Assembly (NCBI RefSeq): GCF_003576645.1
Contig: NC_044916.1
Location: forward strand, 17,957,174-18,021,173
Origin: Ipomoea triloba
Taxonomy: Eukaryota; Streptophyta; Magnoliopsida; Solanales; Convolvulaceae
Length of the DNA stretch: 64,000 nucleotides
Direction: 5' to 3'
Shown here: positions 1 through 10,816 of the stretch, piece after piece
How positions within the stretch are numbered: the stretch's first letter is position 1
How the letters are laid out: each line of letters starts with the position of its first letter
Position numbers and translations under genes: made by a program
The notes under the pieces: model-generated
The model's database searches: none
What the model saw: only the letters and a program-made list of their open reading frames with translations
Told to the model about the DNA's origin: nothing

Positions 1-199
1 GAACAAATACTGCATTGTAATAGAGTCAGTAGTATTCAAAAAAAAAGTTTTAACTAGTAACCTATAAAATCAATTACAAGGATATGAATATATTGTTTTA
101 TTTATTTAATCATTTCCGAAGAATTTTATAATGTATTGCTATTACTGTTGTGAAATCGGCTGACAACTTAAAAAGAAGCTTGTATATATAGAAATGGAT
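1..199. other. AT-rich flank with a short direct repeat
   Basis: No coding signal is seen. Bases 1-36 resemble 5252-5287 in the same orientation (both read GAACARATACTRCATTGTAA and then AGAGTCAGTA). This could be the end of an older duplicated unit about 5.25 kb apart, but the similarity stops after about 36 bases. Confidence 0.4.
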
Positions 200-735
200 T
201 CACGTGCAGTTGGTCTGCTTAGGTGTGATTGCTTGCTTAATTAGGTGTGTAGTTTTCCTTCTTTAAGGTGTGTGATTTGTGTGCTTAAGGTGCGTTAGTG
301 TTGAAATTTAAGGTGCGTCAACTTAAAGCTTTGGGTGCGTGGTTTTCCTCCTTAAGGTGCGTTGTTTTCCTTCTTAAGATGCGTGACTTGTGTGTTAACA
401 TGCGTCAATGTTGAAACTTAAGGTGCGTCAACTTAAAACTTTACGTGCGTGATTCTTTCTTAAGGTGCGTTGTTTTCCTTCTTAAGGTGCATGATTTGTA
501 TGCTTAAGGTGCGTTAGTGTTAAAACTTAAGGTGAGCCATTTTAAAACTTTAGGTGCGCGGTTTGTGTTCTTAAGGTACTTTGTTTGTGTGGTTAACGTG
601 TGCGGTTTGTGTACTGAGGTGCACCATTTAAAAACTTTAGGTGTGTGGTTTGTGTTCTTAAAGTGTTTTGTGTGCTTAAGGTGCGTGTTTTATATACTTA
701 ATGTGTGTCATTGTAATGCTTTAAGGTGTGTAACC
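200..735. repeat. Degenerate array of a TTAAGGTGCGT motif
   Basis: The motif CTTAAGGTGCGT and close variants recur roughly 20 times at irregular 20-40 base intervals, separated by T/G-rich filler such as TTTTCCTTC or TTGTGTG. It codes for nothing credible; open frames here are by-products of the repeat. Clusters like this are often subterminal repeats of a DNA transposon, but no termini were found. Confidence 0.65.
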
Positions 736-772
736 GCACAATTGCACGGGAAGCAATACCAACACCTGAACC

Positions 773-830
773 CTTCTCTCTCTCTCTCCCTCTTTCTCTC
801 TCCCCCTCTCTCTATATGTGGGTGTGCGCG

Positions 831-889
<59 letters not shown>
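773..889. repeat. CT-rich tract, short CA tract and (AT)n microsatellite
   Basis: A pyrimidine (CT)n tract at about 776-815 is followed by a short (CA)n stretch and by (AT)n at about 845-889. These are simple repeats with no coding value. Confidence 0.9.
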
Positions 890-892
<3 letters not shown>

Positions 893-1035
893 AAAATTTG
901 GCCTTCAAGTGCACACTTTTGATCCTTCAAATGCACAATTTTGTATCTTCAAGTGCATATATAATTAAGGGCCAATGTTTATAACATCTTTTACATTCTT
1001 TTCAATAACATATAACTAAATTTCTAATTAAATTT

Positions 1036-1095
<60 letters not shown>

Positions 1096-1600
1096 AAAAT
1101 TTGGCCTTTGAGTGCACACTTTTGTGTCTTCAAGTGTATAATTATGCGCTAATATTTATAACATCTTTTACCTTTTTTTCAATAACATATAACTAAATTT
1201 TTAATAAAATTTGTGAGATTTACAAACGATTTGTAAGGGTAATTGCTTTAATAACACTTACGTTGAATAACTTTTTTTTTATATCATAAATTGCATCACT
1301 TGCACATCTGATATATTTGCCTTCAAGTGCAAAATTTTGACCTTCAAGTGCACATTTTATGCATTCAAGTGCACAATTCTAGGTAAGTATTTGTTATATC
1401 TTTTACATTCGTTTCAACAACGTATAACTAACTTTATAATGAAAATATGTGAGATTTACAAATTGTTTGTACAATTGGTTTTTTGTACCATAAATTGCTT
1501 CGATTACACATTCGAGTGCATTCGAGTGCATAATTTTGGCCTTTAAGTGCACATTTATGTGCTTTCAACTGCATAGTTTTGTATTTTCAAGTGCACATCT
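893..1600. repeat. Degenerate array of a CTTCAAGTGCACA motif, with (AT)n
   Basis: The motif CCTTCAAGTGCACA recurs about a dozen times at roughly 22-24 base spacing in short clusters (893-960, 1100-1145, 1318-1385, 1505-1595). Between clusters lies a longer repeated segment containing AATAACATATAACTAA, seen at about 1003, 1182 and, diverged, near 1423. A second (AT)n run occupies 1039-1092. The motif differs from that of the 200-735 array. Confidence 0.65.
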
Positions 1601-1677
1601 TTTATAGAATTTCTTTTAAAAGAGTCATTGATCATGTTTATCCTCATTTCTGCATTGAAAGTTGCCTTCACACTTGA

Positions 1678-2227
1678 TGATGAGAACCTGGTTGGCCCGA
1701 TCTTCTCTTCACACTCTAATTTAAAAAGGATTTTAAAATGGTTTATTCGGTTTGGTGAGTTTGATTTGGAAGGTTTAATTTAGGTTGGGTAAAGGGTTGT
1801 TTTTGGGTTCTGATGTATAACGGTTTGCCACGTTCGACTGTAGAACGATAAAAACCGGGGATGACGCCACAAGGATGGTAATTTCCTTGATAAGTTAGGT
1901 TTGCCATGATCCACTCATCACGGCCGAACTCATTCCGAGTTCCAGAAAACACTTAGTTTTCTATTTCAAAAATTCTCTACTCTATATTTCATTTGGCATG
2001 CAATGGCCTTAAATAACCATTAGCAAGCTAATTACAACCAGATGAATGAGATAATTATTTAGAATATGATAAAATAATCCTAATTAACAAACTAAGATAA
2101 GCATTAAATTTAATATAATTCAAACAAACTAAATCTAAAATAATTTTAAAGTAATCATCCTAATTAATTAATAAAACCAATTCTGAAATATTCCAACAGC
2201 CAATTATTGGTTCCCGTGCCCACAACA
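1678..2227 (-). repeat. 3' LTR of the miniature element
   Basis: This is the 550-base complete copy, TGTTG...CATCA on the minus strand. It matches 2331-2868 nearly base for base, apart from a few substitutions and small indels. No target duplication could be checked because the partner LTR is truncated. Confidence 0.75.
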
Positions 2228-2330
2228 TTCCCTCTCTCTTTAGAGGGATTCGTCCTCGAATCCACGTTCCAGGCACTGTTGAAGTTTTATGAGTCTTCGT
2301 GAAGAGATAACCGTCTGCTTTGATACCAAA
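2228..2330 (-). other. Internal segment of the miniature element (PBS and polypurine tract)
   Basis: On the minus strand this starts with a PBS, TGGTATCAAAGC (about 2317-2328), and ends with a polypurine tract at 2228-2241. With about 103 bases between the LTRs it keeps only the cis signals for reverse transcription. Confidence 0.7.
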
Positions 2331-2868
2331 TGATGCGAACCTGGTTAGCCCGATCTTCTCTTCATACTCGAATTACAAAGAAATTCATAGAACGATTTAT
2401 TAGGTTGGGTAAATTTGATTTGAAGGTTTAATTTAGGGCTGGGTAAAGGGTTTTTTTTTGGGTTTTGATATATAACGGTTTGCCACGTTCGGCTGTAGAA
2501 CGATAAAAACCGGGATGACGCCACAAGGATGGTAATTTCCTTGATAAGTCAGGTTTGTCATGATCAACTCATGGGCGAACTCATACCGAGTTCCAGAAAA
2601 CACTTAATGTTCTATCTCAAAAATTCTCTACTCTATATTTCATTTGGCATGCAATGGCCTTAAATAACCATTAGCAAGCTAATTACAACCACATGAATGA
2701 GATAATTATTTAGAATATGATAAAATAATCCTAACTAAAAAACTAAGATAAACATTAAATTTAATATAATTCTAACAAACTAAATATAAAATAATTTTAA
2801 AGTAATCATCCTAATTAATTAATAAAACCAATTCTGAAATATTCCAACAGCCAATTATTGGATCCCGT

Positions 2869-3061
2869 TAGGTGCAAGTAAAACCAATTCTGAAGTATTT
2901 TCACTTGCAAGTGCAAGTAATTTACCTTGTTAACATTTATGCACCTGGGTGCACCTATGTGCACCTAGTTATAACGTTAGGTGCAGCTACATTCCGGACA
3001 TGTGGCGCGCTGTGATTCGTCCGCATTTCTTTCCTGGGCGGCTAGTACGCATTTGAACGCG

Positions 3062-3132
<71 letters not shown>
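2869..3132. repeat. TGCACCT/CAAGTGCA cluster and (AT)n microsatellite
   Basis: Several AGGTGCA or TGCACCT words occur at 2869-2995, recalling the arrays at 200-735 and 893-1600. A GC-rich piece (about 2995-3060) leads into (AT)n at 3065-3132. The miniature LTR element may have inserted into one larger repeat that covered both sides. Confidence 0.45.
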
Positions 3133-3134
<2 letters not shown>

Positions 3135-3610
3135 ATTAATTGTATTTTAAATTTTGACATAAATATAAATTAGTGGAATATAAATTAATGTATAAATTAG
3201 TCCGCAAATAGTTTTGAATTAAATAGATTCAATACGCTAACCAACGAGCTATTGTTTTTAACATTTTGATCTCTATTTATCAAACACTAGCATTAGCAGT
3301 TTGATTTAGCCAAACTGTTAAAATCCAACAAATCCTGTAAAATTAGTTTCCCATCATTTATCAAATATTTTTAGTTGACAAAAGAAATTCGCAACTAATA
3401 TATAAGTATGTACACAAGATAAACCTTACTTCTGAATTTACATAATATTTAGTTTGTGTAAAAATAGCAATGCCTTAATTTTCTGTATGCTGATTTAGGT
3501 TAATATTAATTTTTCCAGGATTGTTACTGATATTCCAGGCACCACTGATGCCACCTTTGGTAAGTTGATTACTTCTACTGTATATTTGTGAAGCCCTCCC
3601 CATAAATTTT
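3133..3610. other. AT-rich spacer, nothing recognised
   Basis: Sequence is AT-rich with stops in all frames. No motif, repeat or RNA gene was recognised. Confidence 0.5.
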
Positions 3611-4432
3611 CAGTTGTTATACCATGGACCAGGGTCCACCTTACAACGTGGACTTTGATCCTAAATTGTATATTTTAATATTGAAATTGTGAACTTCTAA
3701 GATATAAATTGTGTTTTTAAATTTTGCGAATTTGTGAATACATGTCATCACAAATTGTGAATTTTTAAAAGAAAAATTGTGAATATTTAGTATGTAAATT
3801 GCATATGCAAGTTAGACCCGGGTTTACAGAATAATTTTCCTTCAATTCTCAGATGGAATTTATTTTTACAAATTTATTCCTAAATTTATTTAATATATAA
3901 TCATTAATGAAAACTATATTGACTGAACATGAATTAGTCAACCTTATTGATAGAAAATAGAGTCCTTAGTAATTAAAAAAATCATATCATTTTTGTAGAA
4001 AATTGTGAACTTCTAAGATATAATAGACTTTGTAGTCAAGCTGTATGAGTCAGGTCATGAGTTTGAATCCTCTTTGAGACGCAAATTATATGGTGGACCA
4101 TAGTCCACAATGCATTATATTGTGGACTGTGGTCATGGCTGATACTGCAGTTGTGTTGAACGGATACTGCACTTGTGTTGAAAAGATACTGCGATTGTGT
4201 TAAAAGGAAACTACAGTTACGCGGAACAGAGGTCGTTCACCCATTCAACACAATTGCAATATCCATTCAACACAACTGAAGTATCCGTTCAACACAACTG
4301 CAGTATCAGTTCAACACAACTGCATTTACATACGGATGAAATGGCCTATGTTCCGCGCAACTGCAGTTTCCTTTCATCACAACCGCAGTATCCGTTCAAC
4401 ACTATCACCATGAGTCCACGGTATAACAACTG
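3611..4432. mobile_element. TIR element with internal inverted motif array (MITE-like)
   Basis: The termini are inverted copies: CAGTTGTTATACCATGGAC at 3611 and its complement, one mismatch, ending at 4432. Inside, a 20-22 base motif built on GATACTGCAGTTGTGTTGAA occurs about three times in one orientation (4139-4205). It occurs about six times in the opposite orientation (4242-4400), so this part can fold into a long imperfect hairpin. A second inverted pair around GTGGACCATAGTCCACA lies at 4092-4130. No transposase is encoded. No clear target duplication is seen, so the superfamily is unassigned. Confidence 0.55.
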
Positions 4433-4975
4433 CTTTGAGAAAGGATATATAAACAAAGATAATATAATTTTTATCAATACCCTTTCAATTAAGCTTGTTT
4501 GCGAAAGCTTCCTATCAAATTTGATGTATATATATGTTTTTGTTTTGTTAATAGGAAGGGAGCTAGTTAGCTATGAGAGCCCTAAGCCTAACATAGGGAT
4601 CCATAGATTTGTATTTATTCTGTTCAAGCAAACCCGCAGACTATCAGTTGTTACCCCACCATTCTCGAGGGATCACTTCAACACCCGACGTTTCGCTGCC
4701 GACAACGGCCTTGGCTCGCCGGTCGCCGCCGTCTTCTTCAACGCGCAACGAGAGACTGCCGCCAGACGACGTTAACTCACGCTACAACATTGTCAACGTA
4801 CGTTGTTTGTCAAGATGTTTGAGTGTATTGTGAAGTTTGAACTATAATGCAATGTGAAAAAGTGGAATGTATACATATATATATATATATGTCTGTGTGT
4901 AATGTAAGTGTTAGTGTGCGAGTGAGAGACTGTATTGATTATTAAAATAATAGAATAATAATATATCTGTTTTGT
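4433..4975. other. Spacer with a GC-rich patch
   Basis: Mostly AT-rich. A GC-rich patch at about 4655-4780 has an open frame rich in Arg, Ser and Ala that resembles no known protein. It may be a leader or captured 5' exon. A (TA)n stretch lies at 4870-4890. Confidence 0.4.
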
Positions 4976-5098
4976 TTTATTGTGTTGGATCGGAATTTTC
5001 TGGGAAATCGTCACTTGTGGGAATTGAACCCGGGTTCTCCCGAAATTCCTCCCCACAAAGAGAACTCACTTGCCACTTGAGCTACCACATTGGGTAGA
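4976..5098 (-). mobile_element. tRNA-derived SINE-like sequence
   Basis: On the minus strand there is an A-box-like TAGCTCAAGTGGCAAGTGAG (about 5065-5084). It is followed about 40 bases later by a B-box GGTTCAATTCC (about 5022-5032), the internal RNA polymerase III promoter arrangement of tRNA-derived SINEs. The 3' side runs into AT-rich sequence. Exact ends and target duplication were not resolved, and it could be a tRNA-like pseudogene. Confidence 0.5.
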
Positions 5099-5516
5099 AT
5101 CAGAATTATTTAATATTAAAAGTGCGTCATTTAATCTTATATTAATCGTCTTCATAATTATTCTTGAATTTTATACATATACACTAGTTATAATTCACGC
5201 TGCCAACAACTGTTGATTCTTTGTGCTTCAGTAGGTTGAGAAAGTAGCTATGAACAGATACTACATTGTAACAGAGTCAGTAATACTGTTTCATTATAAT
5301 CAAGAATAAAAATGATATTTTAAACATTTTATATTAAAATAAATTAAGTATTCTAAATGCTATATTGAAAGGTCAGTAAAACTTAATTTATTACTCCATA
5401 TTTTGTTAAAAGTGACATGATTGTAATAGACTTGTTGATATTGTCGAATAATAATTAAAAAGTTATGCAATTAAGTTATAGCATATGAATTCATAAGTTT
5501 TTCTTAAGTGTGTGTG

Positions 5517-5576
<60 letters not shown>

Positions 5577-5580
5577 ACGG
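5099..5580. other. AT-rich spacer with (TA)n microsatellite
   Basis: No gene is seen. Bases 5252-5287 repeat the start of the window. A (TA)n run occupies 5521-5574. Confidence 0.5.
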
Positions 5581-5722
5581 ATCATGTGAGAAGCACAGTG
5601 TGACAAAATACCCAGAGGTGAGTCCCTCACCACAACGAGCCCCTCCAGGAAGGACCACTCATGGAGGGCAGGCAACTATAGGACCGATCGCTTGAGAAAA
5701 CACTGGGATCTAGCCCACCCAA
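5581..5722. other. Unrelated DNA fused to the copia RT
   Basis: About 140 bases replace the rest of the reverse transcriptase of copia element D. The open frame runs through, but its translation no longer resembles RT. The source is not recognised. Confidence 0.45.
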
Positions 5723-6240
5723 GAAACCTTCAGGTTGTTTCATATAAACCTCCTTTTCTAGATCACCATTAAGGAAAGCAGTTTTCACATCCATTTGTTG
5801 CAACTTAAGATTAAAATGTGCAACTAAAGCCAGTATGACTCGAAATGAATCTTTCTTTGATACAGGAGAAAAATTCTCCTTGTAATCGATTCCTTCCTTT
5901 TGTGTAAATCCCTTTGCAACAAGTCTGGCCTTGTATCTCTCGATGTTGCCTAATGAGTTTCTTTTAGTTTTAAAAACCCATTTACAGCCAATGACCTTGG
6001 CCCCATTAGGCAACTCAACAAGATCCCAAACCCCATTGCTCTTCATGGAATTAATCTCATCTTTCATGGCTTCAAGCCATAAGTTAGACTGTGCACAATT
6101 TGTTGCTTGAGAAAATGTTTCAGGATAATTTTTGGCTCCTATGTCAGATTCTTGTAGATACGTTTCATAATAGCTAGGAAGTGCTGATCGCCTTATCCGT
6201 GTAGACCGTCTTAAAGTTAGTTATCCACCACCTTGCACAG
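5722..6240 (-). pseudogene. Copia reverse transcriptase, N-terminal part (element D)
   Basis: The translation shows the N-terminal RT blocks of copia polyproteins: WDLVELP, a GCKWVFKTK block, ARLVAKGFTQ, GIDYKENFSPV and QMDVKTAFLNGDL, ending at EVYMKQPEGFL. The Asp in MDVKTAFLNG is one of the catalytic aspartates. Homology ends after QPEGFL, before the YVDD box, so the enzyme is dead. Upstream it joins the integrase C-terminal linker across stops near 6226-6241. Confidence 0.85.
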
Positions 6241-6241
6241 G

Positions 6242-7219
6242 CTATGGAGCAACAACCTCTTCAGGAACTGGGAGCAGTTCTTGAATTGGCTCAGTCTGCA
6301 TCTGTTCAGGATCTTGCTGTAAATCCTGATTTGGTTCAACTATTAGTTCAAAATTCGGTTCAGGGGGTTGCTGTAAGTCCTGAACTGGTTCTTCCAAAGG
6401 CTGAGCCTCAACAGCTTGTGGAATCTCAATAGTGGGCGGTATATCTGCAGGCAGAACTGGAAGAGCACTGCGGATAAGTACAACACCACTAGATGATGTA
6501 GAAGGCTGAGAGTCCATATGATCAAATGAAGGGACTAAGTCCTTAAATCGATCACTCCTACTGATTAAGTCATCCTCAAGAAACTTATCATTTCTTGATT
6601 CCACTATCCTAGTAGTATGAGATGGACAATAAAACCTATAACCCTTAGACGATTGTGCATATCCAATAAAAAAAGCACTAATGGTCCTTGGGTCAAGTTT
6701 CTTTTCGTGTGGGTTATAAATCCTCACCTCGGACGGGCATCCCCAAACACGCATATGTTGCAAACTCGGTTTCCAACCTTTGAATAACTCAAATGGCGTC
6801 TTAGGGACAACCTTGGTTGGAACATGGTTTAATATATACGTTGCCGTCTTAAGTGCTTCCGCCAACAACGACTTTGGAAGCTTAGAATTGCTAAGCATAC
6901 TCCGCACCATATCCAGAAGGGTCCTGTTTCTTCTTTCAGCTACACCATTTTGGTCTGGAAAACCAGGCATGGTGTAATAGGCAACAATCCCATGTTCTTG
7001 AAGAAACTTAGCAAATGGACCAAGTGCTTGTCCATTTTCAGTATATCTACCATAATATTCACCACCTCTGTCAGATCTAACTATCTGTATTTTCTTGTTG
7101 CATTGGTTTTCAACTTCAGCTTTAAATAATTTAAAGGCATCCAATGCTTCAAGTTTATGATTAAGTAAATACACATAGGAAAATCGTGAGAAGTCATCAA
7201 TGAAGGTGATGAAATATTT
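6242..7219 (-). pseudogene. Copia integrase core and linker (element D)
   Basis: The integrase catalytic core contains SDRGGEYYG (second catalytic Asp) and, about 50 residues on, NGVAERRNRTLLDM with the catalytic Glu. YILNHVP, TPFELFKGWKP and the FIGY block typical of the copia integrase tail follow. The C-terminal half (about residues 230-310) is a Gln/Pro/Glu-rich linker before RT. A stop near 7220 separates it from the protease/GAG-pre-integrase frame, so the polyprotein is broken here. Confidence 0.85.
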
Positions 7220-8010
7220 CTAACCGAACACCGTCATGTCAGGACAACATATGTCAGTATGAATAATTTCCAACAACGTTGAACTTCTATTGGCACCTTT
7301 CTTTGACTTGTTTGTCTGCTTACCCTTGATGCAGTCAATGCAAGTCTCAAAGTCAGTGTAGTCTAGAGTAGATAGTACTCCATCCTTTACCAACTTTTTA
7401 ATGCGTTCTAGGGAGATATGACCTAATCTCCGATGACATAACATTGAGGAATTATCGTTAAAACTGCACCGTTTGGTGCCATTTTGAACGTGTAAAGAAT
7501 TGTAAACTGAATCATTCTTTAATTTAAGATGAAAGAGACTATCAGACAATGTACCAGTACCAACACAAGTAGAGTTCCGAAATAACTTGAAATTATTGGT
7601 ATTAAATTCAAAACTGAATCCGAAGGGTACAAGTCTAGAAACTGAAATTAAGTTCCTTGAGAAGCTAGGAACATAAAGTGTCTTTTCTAACGTCAAAACA
7701 AAACCACTATCCAAAACTAAATTGCAAACTCCGACAGCTTTCACTGGTGACGCAATCTTGTTTCCAAAGAAGATGCTACACTCAGTTACCGTCGGCTTTC
7801 TCAGGTTTGTCACGTCCTCCAAAGAGTTTTCAATGTGGATTGTTGCACCAGAGTCAACCCACCAAGAATAAGTATTAACTTCTAACATATTAGATTCGAA
7901 ACATACAAAAGAAGAGGGAACATTACCTTTCTGGGATATCCACTTCTTATATTTGATACAATCTTTCTTCACGTGTCCCTTCTTTTTACAGAAGAAACAC
8001 TTTTGTATCT
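7220..8010 (-). pseudogene. Copia zinc knuckle, protease and GAG-pre-integrase (element D)
   Basis: Reading starts upstream of the first Met. A CCHC knuckle, CFFCKKKGHVKKDC, lies at about 7960-8002, and the protease site WWVDSGATIHI follows at about residue 38 of the Met-initiated frame, with the catalytic Asp in DSGA. The GAG-pre-integrase zinc-binding region follows: LCHRRLGHISLERIKKL, then a pair of cysteines in TCIDCIKGK. The segment ends with a partial IHTDIC block at the first catalytic Asp of integrase. A stop follows. Confidence 0.85.
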
Positions 8011-8720
8011 TCTTTATTCAGCTTTTGGGGTTAATTTGCCCTTTGCTGCTTTGGTGGAACCCTTAGTCTTTCCAGATTTTCCCTTGGACCTTGTTGTGGC
8101 CATAAAAGCGCTTTCCCCAATCTCAGTCAGAAGCCTTGTTTCCTCTTGAGTACACATGGTTATCAATTCATTGATAGACCAATTCACTTTATGTGTATTG
8201 TAGGAAATCTTAAATGGGCTATACTCCTAAGGAAGGGTATTGAGTGCAAAATGCACCACAAAAGAATCTAGTAAAATGATCTCCAACTTCTTCAATTGAG
8301 TTGCAATTTCTCTAACTTGCATGATGTGTTTTCGTGTACCCTTAACAATGGAAAGACGCAGATTGATAACTTGATTATGAGTGTGCTAGCCAAGGATTTC
8401 TTAGAATCAACGAATTGATCATCAATGGCTTTAAGCAAAAGCTTAGCTTGCTCAATGTCTTCAACGGTACCCCGTATTTCCTTAGGAAGTTTTGACTTGA
8501 TGAGGTACACGCCCATGGGATTGGATCTCTCCCATCGCTCCCACAATTTTTTTTGTGCGGTGGTGCTTTCCGCAGTAACCGCGGGGGGCTCATCATTGAG
8601 AACAACGTAATCCACTCCTAACAAACCTAAATGTAGGAGAATCGCCTCTTTCCACTCTTTGTGGTTATCATCGTCTAGCATAGGGATATCAATTGTTATT
8701 GTTTGAGTAATGGGTAGAGT
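8011..8720 (-). pseudogene. Copia gag (element D)
   Basis: The N-terminal gag block begins around MLDDDNHKEWKEAILLHLG, with WERSNPMGVYLIKSKLPKEI and a LLKAIDDQFVDSKK block, as in UBN2-type copia gag. The likely start is the Met before LDDDNHKEW, close to 8682. An open frame extends upstream to 8798 with a hydrophobic stretch, but that part is unlike gag and reads as leader. After about 8292 the frame shifts, and the rest of gag (8011-8290) survives only as pieces before the knuckle. Confidence 0.75.
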
Positions 8721-9277
8721 TGCTGTGAACAATAAAAAAAATGAAAGCTTGATTAGAAATTTTCGAGGCAAATAATAGAGAGAGTAACTGTAGTACATAA
8801 TATTAACAATGTAAATTATTAAAAGATAAACTCGTATGCCATAAAAGTTGCCTGTGGGCTAAATTTTTACGCAGAATGAATCCATGAAACTGAATGGTGG
8901 AAACGGAATGGGTATGATTTGGGTTTGGTTATTCCACCTTTAATGACAAATCTACCAAACTATATGCCGATACATAATCCCTGTGGGCAAATTATGATCA
9001 TAGTTTAGTATTTCATCCTAATTAACCCTACAAATATAACAAAATTGCCTGTGAGCTAAATTTTGCCATATTACGCATAATTAATCACAAGATGCTTGCC
9101 TAAACTTTATGTGATTAATACTTATTGTGTAATTTCAGTAAATTAAAGATGTTGTGGCTACCATTTAATCGACCATGGTATTTAAAGCCTAATCAAACAA
9201 ATTAAACCAAAACATGATAGAAAATCCTTAGGTATACTCCCAGGAAAGTTGGTTGGTGCAAAGGCTCCATTAAAAAC

Positions 9278-9343
9278 CAACTCCTTAGACAGAGTAGCGT
9301 CGCAAGGGAACAACTCCTTAGACAGAGTAGCGTCGCAAGGGAA
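9278..9343. repeat. 33-base tandem duplication
   Basis: Two perfect adjacent copies of a 33-base unit starting CAACTCCTTAGACAGAG lie in the copia leader. Confidence 0.9.
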
Positions 9344-9837
9344 CTAGTAGCAATATGGCTGACGGCACTATGGCAGTTTCAGCCAGCAAGGCGTTTTAAG
9401 CCAGGGCCAGAGAACTAGTATTCCTCCCCAAGAAACTTCCCTAAATCATGTGTTCTCATATTTAAAGTAAAATCGTTTGGTTGATCTATAAGAATGTAGA
9501 ATCACCTAAGGATAAGGCTTTAAATAGGGTAAAACTATGAAGAGTTTTATGTACTTTATGTGCTTTAAGATCTTTTAACAAGAATCGCGAATGGAGTATT
9601 GACTGAAAGAGTAATAATATGCATAATCTATTCTTAATAGGCACTAAATTCACCTAAAAGGCACTAAATCATGCATAATAAGCATACAATTCAGACATAA
9701 AAGCCTCTAAATACAGTCTTAATGAACATGCTTTTCTAGAGGCATAATTATAACAGTCAAAATAATTAATGCAGTAAAGACATGTATAGCATGCTCAGAT
9801 TATGCACATTACTAACTCATACTCCATAACCAAATAT

Positions 9838-10083
9838 TTAAATTGTAACACTTAATACAAATTAACTGAAAAAAATTCAATATTAAAATTAAAATTTGAA
9901 CAAATTGGAAACTTAATAATTTGTTCAAAATTGAATAATAATTTTGATATTGACTTCAATTAAACATTCAAATTGCAACACTTAATGCAATTTAAACCAA
10001 AATTCAATATTAAAATTAAAATTCAAACAAATTTAAAACTTAATAATTTGTTCAAAATTGAATAATAATTTTAATATTGACTT
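9838..10083. repeat. AT-rich direct repeat of about 125 bases
   Basis: Two tandem copies each contain CTTAATAATTTGTTCAAAAT and, upstream, its near-complement around AATTAAAATTTGAACAAAT, so each copy can fold back. They lie in the leader of element D. Confidence 0.75.
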
Positions 10084-10801
10084 TATGCAAAATTCAATTG
10101 GATATTTTAAGTGAAGAAGTCCAAATATGATAAAGGCATTAAAAAACTTTGGAGAGCCCAGACCAAAACAAGCCCAGAATTAAATAAGTTTTTTTAATTA
10201 GTGGAGCCCAGGCCTGGCCATATTTGGGCCAGACCCGGCCCACCCTTCATCATCCTCTTCAACGTTCAACCTAATAGCCATGGACGACGGCTTGAAGCAG
10301 CGCATCGACGGAGGAGTCTAGCGGCTAGCAGAGCACGGCCACCAGCGTTGCTCGAAGAAGGCAAGGGGAGTAGCCTCGTCACCGGAAAAAAACCGGCTCC
10401 GCCACCCCCGCGGCCAACGAAGCAACATCGGCGCCATCGCCCGCCGCCGTATACCCCACAGTCGCATCAGAATGGCCGTTCAGCCGTCGCCGCCGCATGC
10501 TAGTTTCCGGCCAGTCGACTTTGTCCTTCGTTCCAGGCTGCCGGTGAACACAGTAATCCGGCGAGAAGTTTCGACAGAAAAAAAAAACGGCGTAGCAGTA
10601 GATTCCATATAATCCAATTGATTTTGAAAAATTTTAATTTTGTTTAATTGTTTCTTGATGCGGAAAATCCAACAAAAAAATATTTCCAGCAGCCCGAATT
10701 AATTGCAAAAAATTTAAATATGTAACTTAATTGTATAATGTATACAACATATTCAAATATCACGTATATGCAATTAATAGAACCTTATAGAGATTATATA
10801 G

Positions 10802-10815
10802 GAATCTGATACCAA
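10802..10815 (-). other. Primer-binding site of copia element D
   Basis: On the minus strand TTGGTATCAGATT directly follows the LTR end ...TCTAACA plus two bases. It resembles the initiator-Met tRNA complement TGGTATCAGAGC with changes at the 3' side. Confidence 0.75.
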
Positions 10816-10816
10816 C

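Larger units (their letters stand above)
1678..2868 (-). mobile_element. Miniature non-autonomous LTR retrotransposon (TRIM-like)
   Basis: Two direct repeats of about 540-550 bases (1678-2227 and 2331-2868) flank only about 103 bases of internal DNA. Read on the minus strand, the copy at 2331-2868 ends in CGCATCA and is followed at once by TTTGGTATCAAAGC, a primer-binding site of the initiator-Met tRNA type. The lower copy is preceded by a purine tract AAAGAGAGAGGGAA and starts TGTTGTG. The internal piece carries TTCGAGGACGAAT, a stretch common near the 3' end of Ty3/gypsy elements, so it is probably a deletion derivative of one. No protein is encoded. The 5' LTR has lost about its first 12 bases where it meets 2869. 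Confidence 0.8.
8721..10801 (-). other. Long 5' leader of copia element D
   Basis: About 2 kb lies between PBS and gag with no credible gene. It holds short copies of TTGCCTGTGGGCTAAATTTT (8847, 9043, partial at 8980), a 33-base tandem pair at 9278-9343, an AT-rich direct repeat at 9838-10083 and a GC-rich patch at 10200-10600. Open frames in the GC-rich patch are Arg/Pro-rich and look non-coding. Confidence 0.5.

Noticed and set aside
517..984. 155-codon frame on the plus strand
   Set aside because: Composed of the motif array, the CT tract and (AT)n; repeat-derived with no protein-like pattern.
200..1600. CRISPR-like repeat arrays
   Set aside because: Spacing is irregular, motifs are short and degenerate, and the genome is a plant one.
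4020..4080. tRNA gene or SINE near TCATGAGTTTGAATCCTC
   Set aside because: Only a B-box-like word is present; no matching A box or stems.
8683..8798. Hydrophobic N-terminus read as a signal peptide on copia gag
   Set aside because: Upstream in-frame extension of gag in the leader; copia gag is cytoplasmic and the conserved part starts at MLDDDNHKEW.
10201..10503. 100-codon Pro/Arg-rich frame
   Set aside because: Lies antisense in the leader of copia D, GC-rich with no conserved blocks.
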